Notes: a model not told the origin generated them from the sequence alone. A stretch of DNA of 64,000 nucleotides from Pseudoflavitalea rhizosphaerae (GCF_003991355.1 NZ_RCSU01000011.1:186001-250000), one strand, 5' to 3'. Counted from the first letter of the stretch, positions 53,339 to 63,693 are shown. Numbers and translations: made by a program.

Positions 53339-56300
53339 ATGAAATTTTGTTCGTCGCTGGCATGCTCTCAGATTGCCAGCTTCCCTACAGCTTCCAGGCT
53401 GAAAAGGGGCATTACCAAAACCCTGTTAGTAATGAAGCTAACCGTATTTCTTCTTACAGCCGCTTTCCTCAATGTTGCGGCCAAAGGTTTGTCTCAGCAA
53501 GTCACATTCACCGGCAAGAATGTTTCGCTGGAAGAGGTGATTGCTGTTGTGAAAAAACAAACCGGTTACTTTTTTCTTTACAAGGAAGATGCACTGACCA
53601 ATGCAAAGCCTGTAACGGTGAAAGCGAATAATATGCCGCTCACTGAATTCCTGGATCTCGTTTTCCGGAACCAGCAATTGAAGTATTCGATCAGCAGTAA
53701 AACGATCAATATCTACCCGTCTCCAATTGATGGAGCACATCTGCTTCAACCTTCAGGTAAACCAATAAGCGAACTGGTGCTATATCCTCCCCCCATAAAG
53801 ATACAGATCACAGATTCCGCTGGTAAACCGCTTCCCGGCGCAACAGTTGTTGTACAAAGCAACAAAAGCTCGGGGATGACAGATGCAAAGGGATTCGTGA
53901 ATCTCACTCTCCAGGCAGGTGATGTACTGCTTGTTTCGTTTGTTGGTTTTGAAACGCGCAGGATCACCGTGAACAGCGAGGCCATCAACCGGGGCACACT
54001 GGTTGTAGTGATGCAGCGTGATGTGGTCAATCTGAACGAGATAGTAGTGGAAGTGAATACCGGTTACCAGCGTATCCGTCCGGAGCATAGTACCGGCGCC
54101 ATTTCCAGGATCAGTACGAAAGAATTTGAGTCTAGGGTCAGCACCAATTTCCTGGACGGGCTGGTGAACAGGTTGCCTGGCCTGATGATCAACAATGATG
54201 TGAACTTTGTCAGCAATGGAGGTGCGTCTTCCAGGCCCTTGTTCAATATCCGCGGTATCTCCACTATGTCTGCCAATCAGAACCCGTTGATCGTGGTGGA
54301 TGGCTATCCTACAGAGCTCACGCTGAACATGATCGATCCCAACGAAATCAAATCTGTTACGATCCTGAAAGATGCAGCAGCCGCTACGGTTTATGGTGTA
54401 AGGGCATCCAACGGTGTGATCGTTATTGAAAGGAAGCAAGCCGTCCAGGGTAAGCCCCGGTTCGCTTTCCGCGTAACAGGAGCCATCACGCCTGAAGAGA
54501 ATTACAGTAGGTACAGATGGGCGGATGACGCATCGGCTATCGTTACCAACTATCAGAAAGCAACACTGGCAACCAGCGTCAATGCCAATTCATGGGCACA
54601 GATGTCTGCTCCGGGAACAGGTGGAGTAAATCGTTCAAAAGCATTTTATATTTTGGCGCAACAGGCAGCTAAGATCATTACACCTGAACAGGCTGCCAAT
54701 GCATTCGCAGAAATGGAGCAATACGATAATACCGGTGATTATAAAGAATTGTTCCTCCGTCCTGCCTTTACGCAAACCTACAACTTCAATGTATCAGGAG
54801 GTAACGCCAATGCTCTTTATTATATCACCGCAAACTATACCGGCAACAAGCTCTCACAGATCAGGAATGCGAACGACAGGTTGTTGCTCTCCGCCCGAAG
54901 CACCTTAAAATTCTCCAGGAAATTATCCCTTGAACTGACCACGGATTACCAGGAGGATAACGTTAATACATCGCCTGTACCGGGCATCAACAGCATTGCG
55001 CCTTTTGAACATTTTAGGGATGTGAGCGGCAATCCTTCTTTTATCTGGGCAGGAGGCATCTCTCCTTACCTGAACAATGTAATGCTGTCGCAGGGATTGG
55101 CCGATAACCTGTATTATCCGTTGGTGGATGTGAATGAGATCAGTAATAAGAACCATACTGTCAACAATAAATTCATAGCTAATTTCAATTACACCATCGG
55201 TGCTGGCTTCGATCTGATGTTTGGAGGAATTTATGAAACTTCCCGTTCAAACGGCCGTTATTTTGCCACAGAATTGTCTTCCGTTGCAAGGGATTATGTG
55301 AACAGTTATGTAACACGTAATACCGATGGAACGCTTAAATACAATGTTCCAAAGGGCGGTTTTCTTCGTGAACAATCAGGGACCACATCCAGCTATACTG
55401 CAAGGGCGCAATTGAATTACAACAAGAAGTTTGGTCAGCATACCTTCAATGGAATAGTGGGAGCGGAGCTGAGGAACCTGATCAACAAAAGTAACCTGGG
55501 CTCTTATTTCGGATATAACGATGAAACGCTGCAGCACCAACCCCTCGATCTGTATTCCATCAATACAGGCGCAATCAGGGGGATCTTTCAACTGGGTTCA
55601 CCCTGGGAAAGACAATATGGAAGCCTGTTTGATCAGCAATACACAGAGGATCGATTTATTTCAGGTTACACCAATCTTGTGTATTCGTTCAGGAATATCT
55701 ACAGTTTATCCGGTAGTATCCGGATAGACCAGTCCAATCTTTTCGGCACCAATCCGAAATATAAATATAAACCTCTATGGTCGCTGGGAGCGATCTGGAA
55801 TATAGACAGAGAGGAGTTTATGAAAGATGTGGACTGGGTTAAAATGATGCGTCTTCGCACTGCATACGGCTTCAACGGTAACGTTGCCAAGATGTCTTTG
55901 CCGCAGGTGATTGCAGAAGCCGCGATGAATGCTTATACTTCGCCCTCCAGCCCTTCCCTTAAGTTGTTTTCTTATGCCAACAGCAGTTTGCGATGGGAGC
56001 AAACGAACAGCTTCAACGTTGGTCTGGATTATGAGTTCTCAAATAAGATCAGGGGCTCTATCGATTATTACAGGAAGAAAAGTATCGACCTGTTAGCCGA
56101 TGCTCAGATCGATCCTACTATCGGCGCCAGTCCTTCCCTGATCAACAGGGCCACCATTAAGAACAATGGTATCGAGTTCGCGCTGAATGCGGATTGGGTC
56201 CATACCAGAAACTTCAACTGGAATACTGGTATCGTAGTGGCGCGCAATACCAGCATGGTGCTGGATGTATACCAGGAAACGAATCATGGGCCACAAACCC

Positions 56301-56980
56301 TGAACTCGGTGGGGTACGTGAAAGGCTACCCGGTTGGAGCGATGTTCGCTTACCGTTATGCAGGACTGGATACAGCCGGTTATGCGCTGATCAGAAGTAA
56401 TAGCGGAAAATTCTATCATACAGATGACAGCAAGCCACAATCACCTTCATCGATCGCCATGAACAGCGATACAGCCGGTGTCTCCTACTATATGGGCCCC
56501 TCCATTCCAACCATCAATGCCGGTTTGAGCAACCGGATCGATATCGGAAACATGTATATCTTCTGTATGATCAACTACTATGGAGGGTTCAAAGTGAGAG
56601 TGCCCAGGCCCAACCCTTCAGCATTAAGGCCCCTGGAAGGTGCTGGCGACTACTGGAAAGTGAAAGGCGATGAAAACAGAACAGACGTGATGGGACTGGC
56701 AGCTTACAGTAGCTTCAATTCCAACAACGCATATAATTATGCAGACAAATACGTGGTGAACGGGGATTATATCACTCTGGCGGACCTGACCTTCTCTTAC
56801 AGGTTCGACAATTTCAGAATCGTGAAAAAAGCAGGCTTCACCAATTTTGAAGTGAAAGCACAGGCATCGAATATTTTCACTGTTGGCCTGAACGACTATA
56901 ACTACAGCATGGCTACGCGCAGTTATGAAAAGCCGTTCCTGACGCCAACTTATACGCTTGCCATTTTTACCAACTTCTAA
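53339..56980 (+). CDS. SusC/RagA-family TonB-dependent outer-membrane transporter with STN domain (locus 2)
   Basis: The 1213-residue protein has an N-terminal signal ('LLVMKLTVFLLTAAFLNVAA'), an STN domain (about 55-125), a carboxypeptidase-like beta-sandwich (about 150-225, 'ITDSAGKPLPGATVVVQ'), a plug ('VVDGYPTELTL', 'ILKDAAAATVYGVRASNGVI', about 245-370) and a barrel ending in an aromatic C-terminus (IFTNF). As in locus 1, it is a signalling receptor. Its cargo is unknown; the following SusD (12 bases on) is the lid. Confidence 0.95.
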   Translation: MKFCSSLACSQIASFPTASRLKRGITKTLLVMKLTVFLLTAAFLNVAAKGLSQQVTFTGKNVSLEEVIAVVKKQTGYFFLYKEDALTNAKPVTVKANNMPLTEFLDLVFRNQQLKYSISSKTINIYPSPIDGAHLLQPSGKPISELVLYPPPIKIQITDSAGKPLPGATVVVQSNKSSGMTDAKGFVNLTLQAGDVLLVSFVGFETRRITVNSEAINRGTLVVVMQRDVVNLNEIVVEVNTGYQRIRPEHSTGAISRISTKEFESRVSTNFLDGLVNRLPGLMINNDVNFVSNGGASSRPLFNIRGISTMSANQNPLIVVDGYPTELTLNMIDPNEIKSVTILKDAAAATVYGVRASNGVIVIERKQAVQGKPRFAFRVTGAITPEENYSRYRWADDASAIVTNYQKATLATSVNANSWAQMSAPGTGGVNRSKAFYILAQQAAKIITPEQAANAFAEMEQYDNTGDYKELFLRPAFTQTYNFNVSGGNANALYYITANYTGNKLSQIRNANDRLLLSARSTLKFSRKLSLELTTDYQEDNVNTSPVPGINSIAPFEHFRDVSGNPSFIWAGGISPYLNNVMLSQGLADNLYYPLVDVNEISNKNHTVNNKFIANFNYTIGAGFDLMFGGIYETSRSNGRYFATELSSVARDYVNSYVTRNTDGTLKYNVPKGGFLREQSGTTSSYTARAQLNYNKKFGQHTFNGIVGAELRNLINKSNLGSYFGYNDETLQHQPLDLYSINTGAIRGIFQLGSPWERQYGSLFDQQYTEDRFISGYTNLVYSFRNIYSLSGSIRIDQSNLFGTNPKYKYKPLWSLGAIWNIDREEFMKDVDWVKMMRLRTAYGFNGNVAKMSLPQVIAEAAMNAYTSPSSPSLKLFSYANSSLRWEQTNSFNVGLDYEFSNKIRGSIDYYRKKSIDLLADAQIDPTIGASPSLINRATIKNNGIEFALNADWVHTRNFNWNTGIVVARNTSMVLDVYQETNHGPQTLNSVGYVKGYPVGAMFAYRYAGLDTAGYALIRSNSGKFYHTDDSKPQSPSSIAMNSDTAGVSYYMGPSIPTINAGLSNRIDIGNMYIFCMINYYGGFKVRVPRPNPSALRPLEGAGDYWKVKGDENRTDVMGLAAYSSFNSNNAYNYADKYVVNGDYITLADLTFSYRFDNFRIVKKAGFTNFEVKAQASNIFTVGLNDYNYSMATRSYEKPFLTPTYTLAIFTNF

Positions 56981-56992
56981 AACTGCAAACAA

Positions 56993-58363
56993 GTGAAATA
57001 CGCTAAATATATATCCATCCAGCTATTGCTGTTCTGTCTGGTCTTTGCCGGATGTGATAAATACCTGGATGTAACGCCGAAAGGGAAAAGACTACTCACC
57101 ACTACAGCCGATTACGATCTGTGGTTGAATGATGAATCGGTTATTTACGGCCTTTCTCCGGTAAATAATCTCTTGAATTTTTTGGGTGATAATGTAGATA
57201 TGGTGAATATCGCCCTTCCTCCCGTAAAAGAACATGAGCTGATCTATACCTGGGCTTCCCAATTTTCCACTGATCTGAATGCTTCTCCTGCATTCTGGGG
57301 AGAGCATTATTCAAAGATCAATCACTTCAATACTGTGTTGGTTGGGATTGATGATGCTACCGGCGGAACTATTGTTCAAAAAAGAACGCTGAAAGCCGAA
57401 GCTTTGCTGGGAAGAGCATTGGAGTATTTCCACCTGGTGAATGAATATGGAAAATTGTACGATTCAACCACAGCCAGCCAGGACCTGGCCGTTCCTTTTG
57501 TTACATCGAACGACGTTACACAGATAGTGCCTGCAAGGATCACGGTTGCTGAAATGCACAAACAGATCATCGATGACCTGAATGCAGCCATTCCCGATCT
57601 GCCCGCAGACAACAGCGCCAATCGTTTCAGAGGTTCCAAAGCAGCTGCCTACAGTGTGCTGGCCCGTGTATATTTCTATGCGGGAAATTATACTGATGCG
57701 CAAAAGAATGCAGCGCTGGCGTTACAATATTCCAATGCGGTAATGATCAATTTCAATGGAACGATCCCTGCTTCCAACCTGATCAGTGTTCACCCTGATG
57801 TTATCTATGGAAGAATGGTCATTGGAAGCAGCATTCCTACGCTTGACTTCTTGCGTTCTTTTGCCGGCAATGACCTGCGAGTAAGAAAACTCTATTACAG
57901 CCGGGATGGCTACTCGTTTACAGAAAGAGGCGCCACCCAATTCTTCCCCGCATACGTAACCCCTTCATTTACCTATGCCAATTCCGGTACTTCAGTTCAG
58001 GAAATGAAACTGATCATTGCTGAATGCGCTGCACGCAGTAATGATCTGACCACCGCTCTGCAGCAACTGGACGAAGTTCGCATGAACAGGTTCGCCGCCG
58101 CCAGCTATGTTCCATTCCAATCGGGCAACCAGGAAGAAGTGCTGAACGAAGTGTTGAAAGAAAGAAGTCATGAACTTCCTTTCACAGGCCTTCGCTGGCT
58201 GGATATGCGCCGCCTCAACAAGGAGAACAGGATGGGCACAGTGAACAGGTACGATGCGCAGGGCAATATCATTACTTCCCTGGAGCCTCACAGCGACAGG
58301 TATACGCTGCAAATCCCTGTGCAGGTACTGACCTATAACCCGGGCATGAAACAGAATCCCTAA
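56993..58363 (+). CDS. SusD/RagB-family outer-membrane lipoprotein (locus 2)
   Basis: The frame starts with GTG at 56993 (no ATG closer to the signal peptide). The 456-residue protein has lipobox FAGC (Cys about residue 21), 'KYLDVTPKGK', helical TPR-like repeats and the C-terminal block 'LNEVLKERSHELPFTGLRWLDMRRLNKE' typical of SusD family members. It selects substrate for the adjacent SusC. Confidence 0.93.
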   Translation: MKYAKYISIQLLLFCLVFAGCDKYLDVTPKGKRLLTTTADYDLWLNDESVIYGLSPVNNLLNFLGDNVDMVNIALPPVKEHELIYTWASQFSTDLNASPAFWGEHYSKINHFNTVLVGIDDATGGTIVQKRTLKAEALLGRALEYFHLVNEYGKLYDSTTASQDLAVPFVTSNDVTQIVPARITVAEMHKQIIDDLNAAIPDLPADNSANRFRGSKAAAYSVLARVYFYAGNYTDAQKNAALALQYSNAVMINFNGTIPASNLISVHPDVIYGRMVIGSSIPTLDFLRSFAGNDLRVRKLYYSRDGYSFTERGATQFFPAYVTPSFTYANSGTSVQEMKLIIAECAARSNDLTTALQQLDEVRMNRFAAASYVPFQSGNQEEVLNEVLKERSHELPFTGLRWLDMRRLNKENRMGTVNRYDAQGNIITSLEPHSDRYTLQIPVQVLTYNPGMKQNP

Positions 58364-58378
58364 CACAAACCAACAACA

Positions 58379-59317
58379 ATGCGTAACACTCATATATTCC
58401 TTTTTTTCACTTTTGTTGTTTGGCTGACTGCCTGCAGCAAAGACAAGGCGCCGGCTCCACTTCCTGAAGGTAGTGTACAATTCCAACTGGATGCCAGCAA
58501 GGATACCATTGAAATGCCTCTTTCGATCTTGAAGGATACCACGATAGTGCTGGAATTTAAAGCGATGCTGGCCAATTCAACTGCAGGCGCTGATCATTGG
58601 GTGAGCTTTGCCGTGGACACTACAAAGATCGCTGACTATCGTTCAAAGTTCGGTGAAGGTTCATTGATGCCTGTGACCTCTTATTTATTCTATAAACCAA
58701 CTGTTCGTATTTCCGCAGGAAAAAACGAATCAGATATTGCTCAGATCAATTTCGGCCTGCAAACAAAACTGACTGAGTATACAACTTACGTTGTACCTGT
58801 TGTGATACAATCGGTTGATGGAAAAGTGGAAGGTGTTGCTACGGAGCGTGTGGTTTATATCGTATTCAAAACCGGAAAGCCATTGTTCATCAACAAGGAT
58901 GGCTGGACAATCGCTGGTGTATCTTCCGTGTATGCTACATTGGCCGCAGCCAATGTACTGGATAATAATAATCTCTCTACCTACTGGGCCAGCAATATTA
59001 CTGAATCGATGCCTCAGTGGATCACCATCAACTTCAACAGGGAAATAGTTTTTAATGGAGTGACCTATTATGTTCCTACAGCGTTGAATTATCCAAACCT
59101 GGGCGGCTATCCAACTTCTATTCAGATCGAAACGAGTATGGATGGTACCAACTGGACAAACAACGGCATTTTTACCGGCGGCATCGCCAGCAATATGCAA
59201 ACACTCAATACCGGTGAAATAACAGCCAGGTACCTGCGGTTCACTTCACTTGCTTCCGTGAAGTATATTTCTGCTTATGATGCCATCTTCATCAGCGGCA
59301 TTTCGCTGGTGCCTTAA
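58379..59317 (+). CDS. DUF1735 and discoidin (F5/8 type C) lipoprotein
   Basis: The 312-residue protein has a lipobox LTAC (Cys about residue 19). Its first half resembles DUF1735 ('VSFAVDTTKIADYRSKFG', 'YVVPVVIQSVDGK'). The second half is an F5/8 type C discoidin-like domain ('AANVLDNNNLSTYWASNI', 'MPQWITINFNREIVFNGVTYY', 'DGTNWTNNG', 'ARYLRFT'). The latter binds carbohydrate or lipid in related proteins, so this is likely a surface glycan-binding protein of the operon. Confidence 0.85.
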   Translation: MRNTHIFLFFTFVVWLTACSKDKAPAPLPEGSVQFQLDASKDTIEMPLSILKDTTIVLEFKAMLANSTAGADHWVSFAVDTTKIADYRSKFGEGSLMPVTSYLFYKPTVRISAGKNESDIAQINFGLQTKLTEYTTYVVPVVIQSVDGKVEGVATERVVYIVFKTGKPLFINKDGWTIAGVSSVYATLAAANVLDNNNLSTYWASNITESMPQWITINFNREIVFNGVTYYVPTALNYPNLGGYPTSIQIETSMDGTNWTNNGIFTGGIASNMQTLNTGEITARYLRFTSLASVKYISAYDAIFISGISLVP

Positions 59318-59356
59318 CGTGAAAGTTTATTCATTCAAGAAAATAACAAAGTGCAA

Positions 59357-60493
59357 ATGATAAGAAAGAGCATTTTGGCAGCGGTCTGCTGCCTTCCTTT
59401 GAGCCTGCTGGCGCAAAAAGGTTTTACGATCCGCGGAACAATCGGTAAACTCGACGCTCCCGCAATGGCCTTCCTCAGTTACAGTAATGAAGGAAAGAAA
59501 GTGGTTGATTCCACTGTGATCCGGAAAGGGAAATTCACTTTCAAAGGAAACCTGAATTCCCCGGCCCAGGCAGAATTGATCGTTAAACACGATGACCTGC
59601 CAAAGCCAAAGTACTCCTATACAGACTACCTGGCTTTCTATATTGAAAACTCCGTTATCTCCATCACTACAAAGGATTCCATTTTTCGCGCTGAAGTAAA
59701 AGGTTCACAAACCAATGATGATGATAAAAAGCTTCGCGCCATGCAAAGGCCCCACAAAAGATCTGCTGATTCTTTGGTAGCAGTGTACAATAAAATGAAA
59801 ACTGAAGAGCGGAGCGACAGCAACTGGCGAAAAGCAGCGGGCGCCATAATGCGCGTTACGCAAGTTGGTTACGATAGCGTGAACCGCGTGTTCATGGCTG
59901 CTCATCCTGATTCCTATATTGCCCTGTTGACCTTTAAACAGGTGGAACTGGCTTATGATTTCAACCCTGATACCGCTGCCGCCCGTTTTGCCCGTTTCCC
60001 TGCAAAGCAGCGTGAATCCGAACTTGGCAAACAACTGGCTTCCATCATCGAAACAGGTAAGAAAACGAATATCGGCGTGATGGCCATGGATTTTGTGCAA
60101 AACGATACAACTGGAAAACCTGTGAGGTTGTCGGATTTCCGTGGTAAGTATGTGCTGGTGGATTTCTGGGCCTCCTGGTGCAAACCCTGCCGCGCTGAAA
60201 ACCCGGTAATGCTGGCGGCTTACAACAAGTATAAAGACAAGAACTTTACCATCCTCGGCGTTTCCCTCGATGATGAAAATGGAAGAAGGGCCTGGCTGCA
60301 CGCAGTGAACCAGGACAAACTACCCTGGACGCAGGTGTCTGAACTGAAAGGGTTCAAAAGCAAGGCTGCTGAGCTATATGGCATCGAAGCAATACCCGCC
60401 AACTACCTCATCGATCCCAATGGAAAGATCATTGGCAGGAATCTGCGCGGAGAAGAATTGGGTAAGAAATTAGGAGAGTTGTTCACAATGTAA
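59357..60493 (+). CDS. TlpA-family thioredoxin-like protein with DUF4369 (locus 2)
   Basis: ATG at 59357 is preferred to the in-frame GTG at 59351. The 378-residue protein has a signal peptide (SILAAVCCLPLSLLA), a DUF4369-type N-terminal domain ('FTIRGTIGKLDAPAMAFL'), a helical linker, and a thioredoxin domain with FWASWCKPC (cysteines 275 and 278) and 'GIEAIPANYLI'. Its domain order and operon place match the TlpA protein of locus 1. It ends the second Sus operon. Confidence 0.9.
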   Translation: MIRKSILAAVCCLPLSLLAQKGFTIRGTIGKLDAPAMAFLSYSNEGKKVVDSTVIRKGKFTFKGNLNSPAQAELIVKHDDLPKPKYSYTDYLAFYIENSVISITTKDSIFRAEVKGSQTNDDDKKLRAMQRPHKRSADSLVAVYNKMKTEERSDSNWRKAAGAIMRVTQVGYDSVNRVFMAAHPDSYIALLTFKQVELAYDFNPDTAAARFARFPAKQRESELGKQLASIIETGKKTNIGVMAMDFVQNDTTGKPVRLSDFRGKYVLVDFWASWCKPCRAENPVMLAAYNKYKDKNFTILGVSLDDENGRRAWLHAVNQDKLPWTQVSELKGFKSKAAELYGIEAIPANYLIDPNGKIIGRNLRGEELGKKLGELFTM

Positions 60494-60610
60494 TTGCTTC
60501 ATAGATTTACACTGAACTTACTGAATAATTCCTGGAATGATGCCGGAATTGTGTTCAGTGATGATCCAGCGTGGCAGCAATGGTTGATCAAAAGTGTAAA
60601 ACAGAACAGA

Positions 60611-60641
60611 AAGCCGGGACCTGCTGCAAGCAACCCGGCTT
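60611..60641. terminator. Terminator hairpin between convergent genes
   Basis: AAGCCGGG (60611-60618) and CCCGGCTT (60634-60641) form an 8-bp perfect stem. It lies between the 3' ends of the Sus locus 2 TlpA gene (plus) and the bestrophin gene (minus). The U tract is weak. A second, longer inverted pair CACTGAAC / GTTCAGTG lies at about 60519-60562. Confidence 0.5.
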
Positions 60642-60664
60642 CTGATATTCAAGGAAAGAAACAC

Positions 60665-61594
60665 CTACATGATATAATACACTTTTTGCTTCTTACCGCC
60701 ACCTTCTTCTGCATGAGCCTGCGGCAATTCCTGATCTCGCAGCATCTGTCTCAGGTTCTTTTCGATATTCCTCGCAATGGTGGTCATCGGCGTATCCGTT
60801 GGTTTGTTCTCGAACGGGTCCTGTAAATGGATGGCCATCTTTTCGATCAATAAGAAACAAGCCGATACAGCCATCACTAATGGGATCTCAAAAAATCCGA
60901 AATACTCGATCAGACTGAATGGCAGCAAACAGATGAACAGCAGCAGCGAGAAGTGGATGTACAAACTATATGTACTTGGAAAAACAGTGTTCTTGATCCT
61001 TTCACATTTGCCCATTGAATCGCAGAGGCGTGTCAATGTGCGATCGATCTCCACCTGCTGGTATCTGTTGATCCAGCCTTCTTCCTGTGCTTCGCGCAGG
61101 TTGCGGCCATGCATTTCCAGCAAAGCCCCGGGCACATGATCATAATGCGAGAGGAACTGCAGCTCCTTCACATTCAGATAAGGGTCCAGCCCTGCTGCCG
61201 GCGGCATCTGACGCAGCGTTTGTCCGAGACTGTAACACCAGGCGATCTGTCGCCTGATCATCCTTTCACGGAATCTTTGTACTTCATCTCCCGGGTACAA
61301 TACATCCGTGTAAGTAAGCACCTGCCTGGCGAGCGTACGTGAATCATTCACGATGGCGCCCCAGATATGTCTTGCCTCCCACCAGCGGTCATATGCCTGG
61401 TTGCTCCGGAAACCGAGCAGGAGGGAGATAACAGTTCCAAGAATTGCCGGCACAGCAAGCGGAATGCTGATGGGCGTGAAATGTACATACTCATGAAATA
61501 TTGCAATGGCTGTTGTGTAGATCAACATGAAGAACAGCTCATTGCGTATCTTCCCGAAGATGTACCGCAGCGGAATATTGTTTTTTAGTAGCAT
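60665..61594 (-). CDS. Bestrophin-family (UPF0187) anion channel
   Basis: The 309-residue protein has the bestrophin start: a first helix ('FFMLIYTTAIAIFHEYVHF'), then 'PAILGTVISLLLGFRSNQAYDRWWEARHIWGAIVNDSRTLA', the diagnostic FRxNxAYDRWWEGR-type block, and two late helices (about 225-265) with 'EYFGFFEIPLVMAVSACFLL'. Bacterial bestrophins form pentameric chloride or cation channels in the inner membrane. Its first 56 bases overlap the end of the preceding universal-stress gene, so the two are expressed together. Confidence 0.9.
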   Translation of the reverse strand: MLLKNNIPLRYIFGKIRNELFFMLIYTTAIAIFHEYVHFTPISIPLAVPAILGTVISLLLGFRSNQAYDRWWEARHIWGAIVNDSRTLARQVLTYTDVLYPGDEVQRFRERMIRRQIAWCYSLGQTLRQMPPAAGLDPYLNVKELQFLSHYDHVPGALLEMHGRNLREAQEEGWINRYQQVEIDRTLTRLCDSMGKCERIKNTVFPSTYSLYIHFSLLLFICLLPFSLIEYFGFFEIPLVMAVSACFLLIEKMAIHLQDPFENKPTDTPMTTIARNIEKNLRQMLRDQELPQAHAEEGGGKKQKVYYIM

Positions 61595-62111
61595 AGACTT
61601 CTGTTTCTGTTACGTTGTATTCGTTTTCAATAACTGCTTTCATCTCAGGCGAAGTACTGGAAGGAACTGCCTGCAGCTTCTTCGCCTGCGTAAATGATTT
61701 CAGTAATGGCAAGCCTGCCTTTCTGAACAGGGGAGCAGGATTCACGCTCTGGGGATGTACAGGTGTGAACACGAAATGATCAGGGAAAACGATGAGATCG
61801 ATCTCATTGGCATCACAAAAATTGTGGAATACAGCAGAAGTGTTGCCATAAAGATGCCGGAGCAAGATGCTTTGAATGGCTTTGGGAAACTGCTCTTTCA
61901 GCCGTTTGCAGCCATTGCGGAACGCATCGGTAACGATATCCCTGTAAGGCAGTTTTCCATTATTGCCTACAATATCGGTAACATGGAATGGGATCTCGAA
62001 TGCATGGAAAAGGATAATATTCAGGTTCTGGTGTTGCAGGCACTGAACGGTTTTTTCCACCAGTTCCAACGATGCCAGTGAATAATCTGTGGGAATCAAT
62101 ACATTTCTCAT
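61539..62111 (-). CDS. Universal stress protein (UspA family)
   Basis: The 190-residue protein begins 'RNVLIPTDYSLASLELVEKT', the beta1-alpha1 pattern of UspA domains. The middle has 'LIVFPDHFVFTPV', where ATP-binding Usp proteins carry the strand leading to the G-2x-G loop. The characteristic G-2x-G-9x-G(S/T) loop is not obvious, so ATP binding is doubtful. Overlap with the bestrophin gene by 56 bases suggests joint control. A cytoplasmic stress-response function is inferred. Confidence 0.75.
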   Translation of the reverse strand: MRNVLIPTDYSLASLELVEKTVQCLQHQNLNIILFHAFEIPFHVTDIVGNNGKLPYRDIVTDAFRNGCKRLKEQFPKAIQSILLRHLYGNTSAVFHNFCDANEIDLIVFPDHFVFTPVHPQSVNPAPLFRKAGLPLLKSFTQAKKLQAVPSSTSPEMKAVIENEYNVTETEVYATKKQYSAAVHLREDTQ

Positions 62112-62284
62112 TTTGTATACTTTGAATTCAATAATCGGTTATGAATGCAAAGTTGAGCTGTAGTGATTAAGAGTATTTAAGACACACTTAAAGGAACTGT
62201 AAGAATTCCATTAGAATATGATAAGAGATATTAGATAGAGTTAAGAGTGAAGGGCATTCCGGCGGAATTCACTGCCAGCAGGGC

Positions 62285-63688
62285 TTACACTGTGTGTTCT
62301 GAATGTGCGGCCATGGGCAGGGTCAATGTTACGATCGTTCCCCTGTTCTCTTCCGAATGCACATTTATATTACCGTTATGCAGTCTTAGGATTGCCTGTG
62401 TAAGCGGAAGTCCCACGCCATAACCCTCATAGCTATTCGTATTGGAGGCCCTGAAAAATGGCTCGTAAATATGTTTCAGCTCATCTGCCGGGATACCTAT
62501 GCCTTCATCTGTGATCACCACCAACACTTTTTTTCCGGAGGATTCAACACTGAGTTTAACTATCCTGTTATTGGAATATTTGCAGGCATTCATGGCCACA
62601 TTGGTGAGCGCCAGTTTCAGCAGGTTGAGGTTGCCCAATACAGAGATCCTGTCTTCATCTGCCGGCAATGCTGTGAAATCAAGCTGCAATTGATTTTGCG
62701 GATCGATCTCATCGATAGATTCTTTCACTGTGAAAGCGAGCTCATCCATTCGCAGCAATTCCCAGTTCTGTTTTTTTCCATCGAATCCCGATTTGGCCAG
62801 GTTAAGCAGGCTGCTGGTGAGCTTATGCAACCTGCCTGCTTCGCGGGAAATGATCATTAGTGAATTGCGGTATTCTTCCTGCGACCTTTCTTTGGAGAGC
62901 GAGATATCAGCTTCACCGATGATGGCGGTAAGCGGCGTACGCAGCTCATGAGAAGCGTTGCTCACAAAATTGTTCTGTGTTTCAACGGAGGTTTGTAAGC
63001 GGTCGAGCATCTTGTTGAAAGTGCCGGCCAGTTCGCCGATCTCGTCTTTACCTTCGGTTTCCGCTTTTTCTTCCAGGCGGAGGTGCATATTGTGAGCGCT
63101 GATATTGTTCACCTGGCTGATGATCTTACGTACAGGCTCAAGCGTTTTCCGGGAAAAGAACAGGCTGATGGAGAAAACCACCACCACGGAAAAGACGAAA
63201 GCAATGGCCTTGGTGTGCAACAGGTTCCTGAGCATGTCTTCCCCATGTTTGTTCACGGCAGATTTGATGATCAGGTAACGGCCGTCTCTGGCGTTACTGT
63301 ACAGGAGGCCCGCATAATATACACCCTTCATATGCTCGAACACCACCCCGCCGTTCTTGTTTTCCACTTCTCTTACAAAAGACAAATTAAGTGGAAGACC
63401 GTGCCGGCGAAGCAGGTCCTGGTTGATGCTGTCGTATTTGAATACGTATTCTTTTTCGTGGGGCAGTACTTCCAGGTATTGTTCCCGGAGCTCATTCAAT
63501 GCGTCAACGGAGGGCTGGTCTTTTTCGAAAAGGATCCGGGAAGAGAGGGCTGCTCTCAGTTCCAGCCTTTTCAGGAAATCATTGAAAGCGAAACGGCTGG
63601 TGAAATAATATACACTCATACTGATTGCGAGGATGAGCGCAGCTGTAATAGCAGTGAACAGGAGAGCGGTTTTCATCTGGATCCTCAT
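62285..63688 (-). CDS. Sensor histidine kinase (OmpR-type partner)
   Basis: The 467-residue protein has two membrane helices (about 10-30 and 165-185) around a periplasmic sensor, a HAMP segment (about 190-240), HisKA with His247 in 'NASHELRTPLTAII', and a HATPase domain ('MNACKYSNN', 'VITDEGIGIP', 'GYGVGLPLTQAI'). The gene starts 5 bases after the stop of the OmpR-family response regulator, with which it forms an operon. The signal is unknown. Confidence 0.93.
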   Translation of the reverse strand: MRIQMKTALLFTAITAALILAISMSVYYFTSRFAFNDFLKRLELRAALSSRILFEKDQPSVDALNELREQYLEVLPHEKEYVFKYDSINQDLLRRHGLPLNLSFVREVENKNGGVVFEHMKGVYYAGLLYSNARDGRYLIIKSAVNKHGEDMLRNLLHTKAIAFVFSVVVVFSISLFFSRKTLEPVRKIISQVNNISAHNMHLRLEEKAETEGKDEIGELAGTFNKMLDRLQTSVETQNNFVSNASHELRTPLTAIIGEADISLSKERSQEEYRNSLMIISREAGRLHKLTSSLLNLAKSGFDGKKQNWELLRMDELAFTVKESIDEIDPQNQLQLDFTALPADEDRISVLGNLNLLKLALTNVAMNACKYSNNRIVKLSVESSGKKVLVVITDEGIGIPADELKHIYEPFFRASNTNSYEGYGVGLPLTQAILRLHNGNINVHSEENRGTIVTLTLPMAAHSEHTV

Positions 63689-63693
63689 AGCGG

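Noticed and set aside
60494-60826. 110-codon open frame on the plus strand after the TlpA gene
   Set aside because: It runs across a terminator hairpin and into the antisense of the bestrophin gene.
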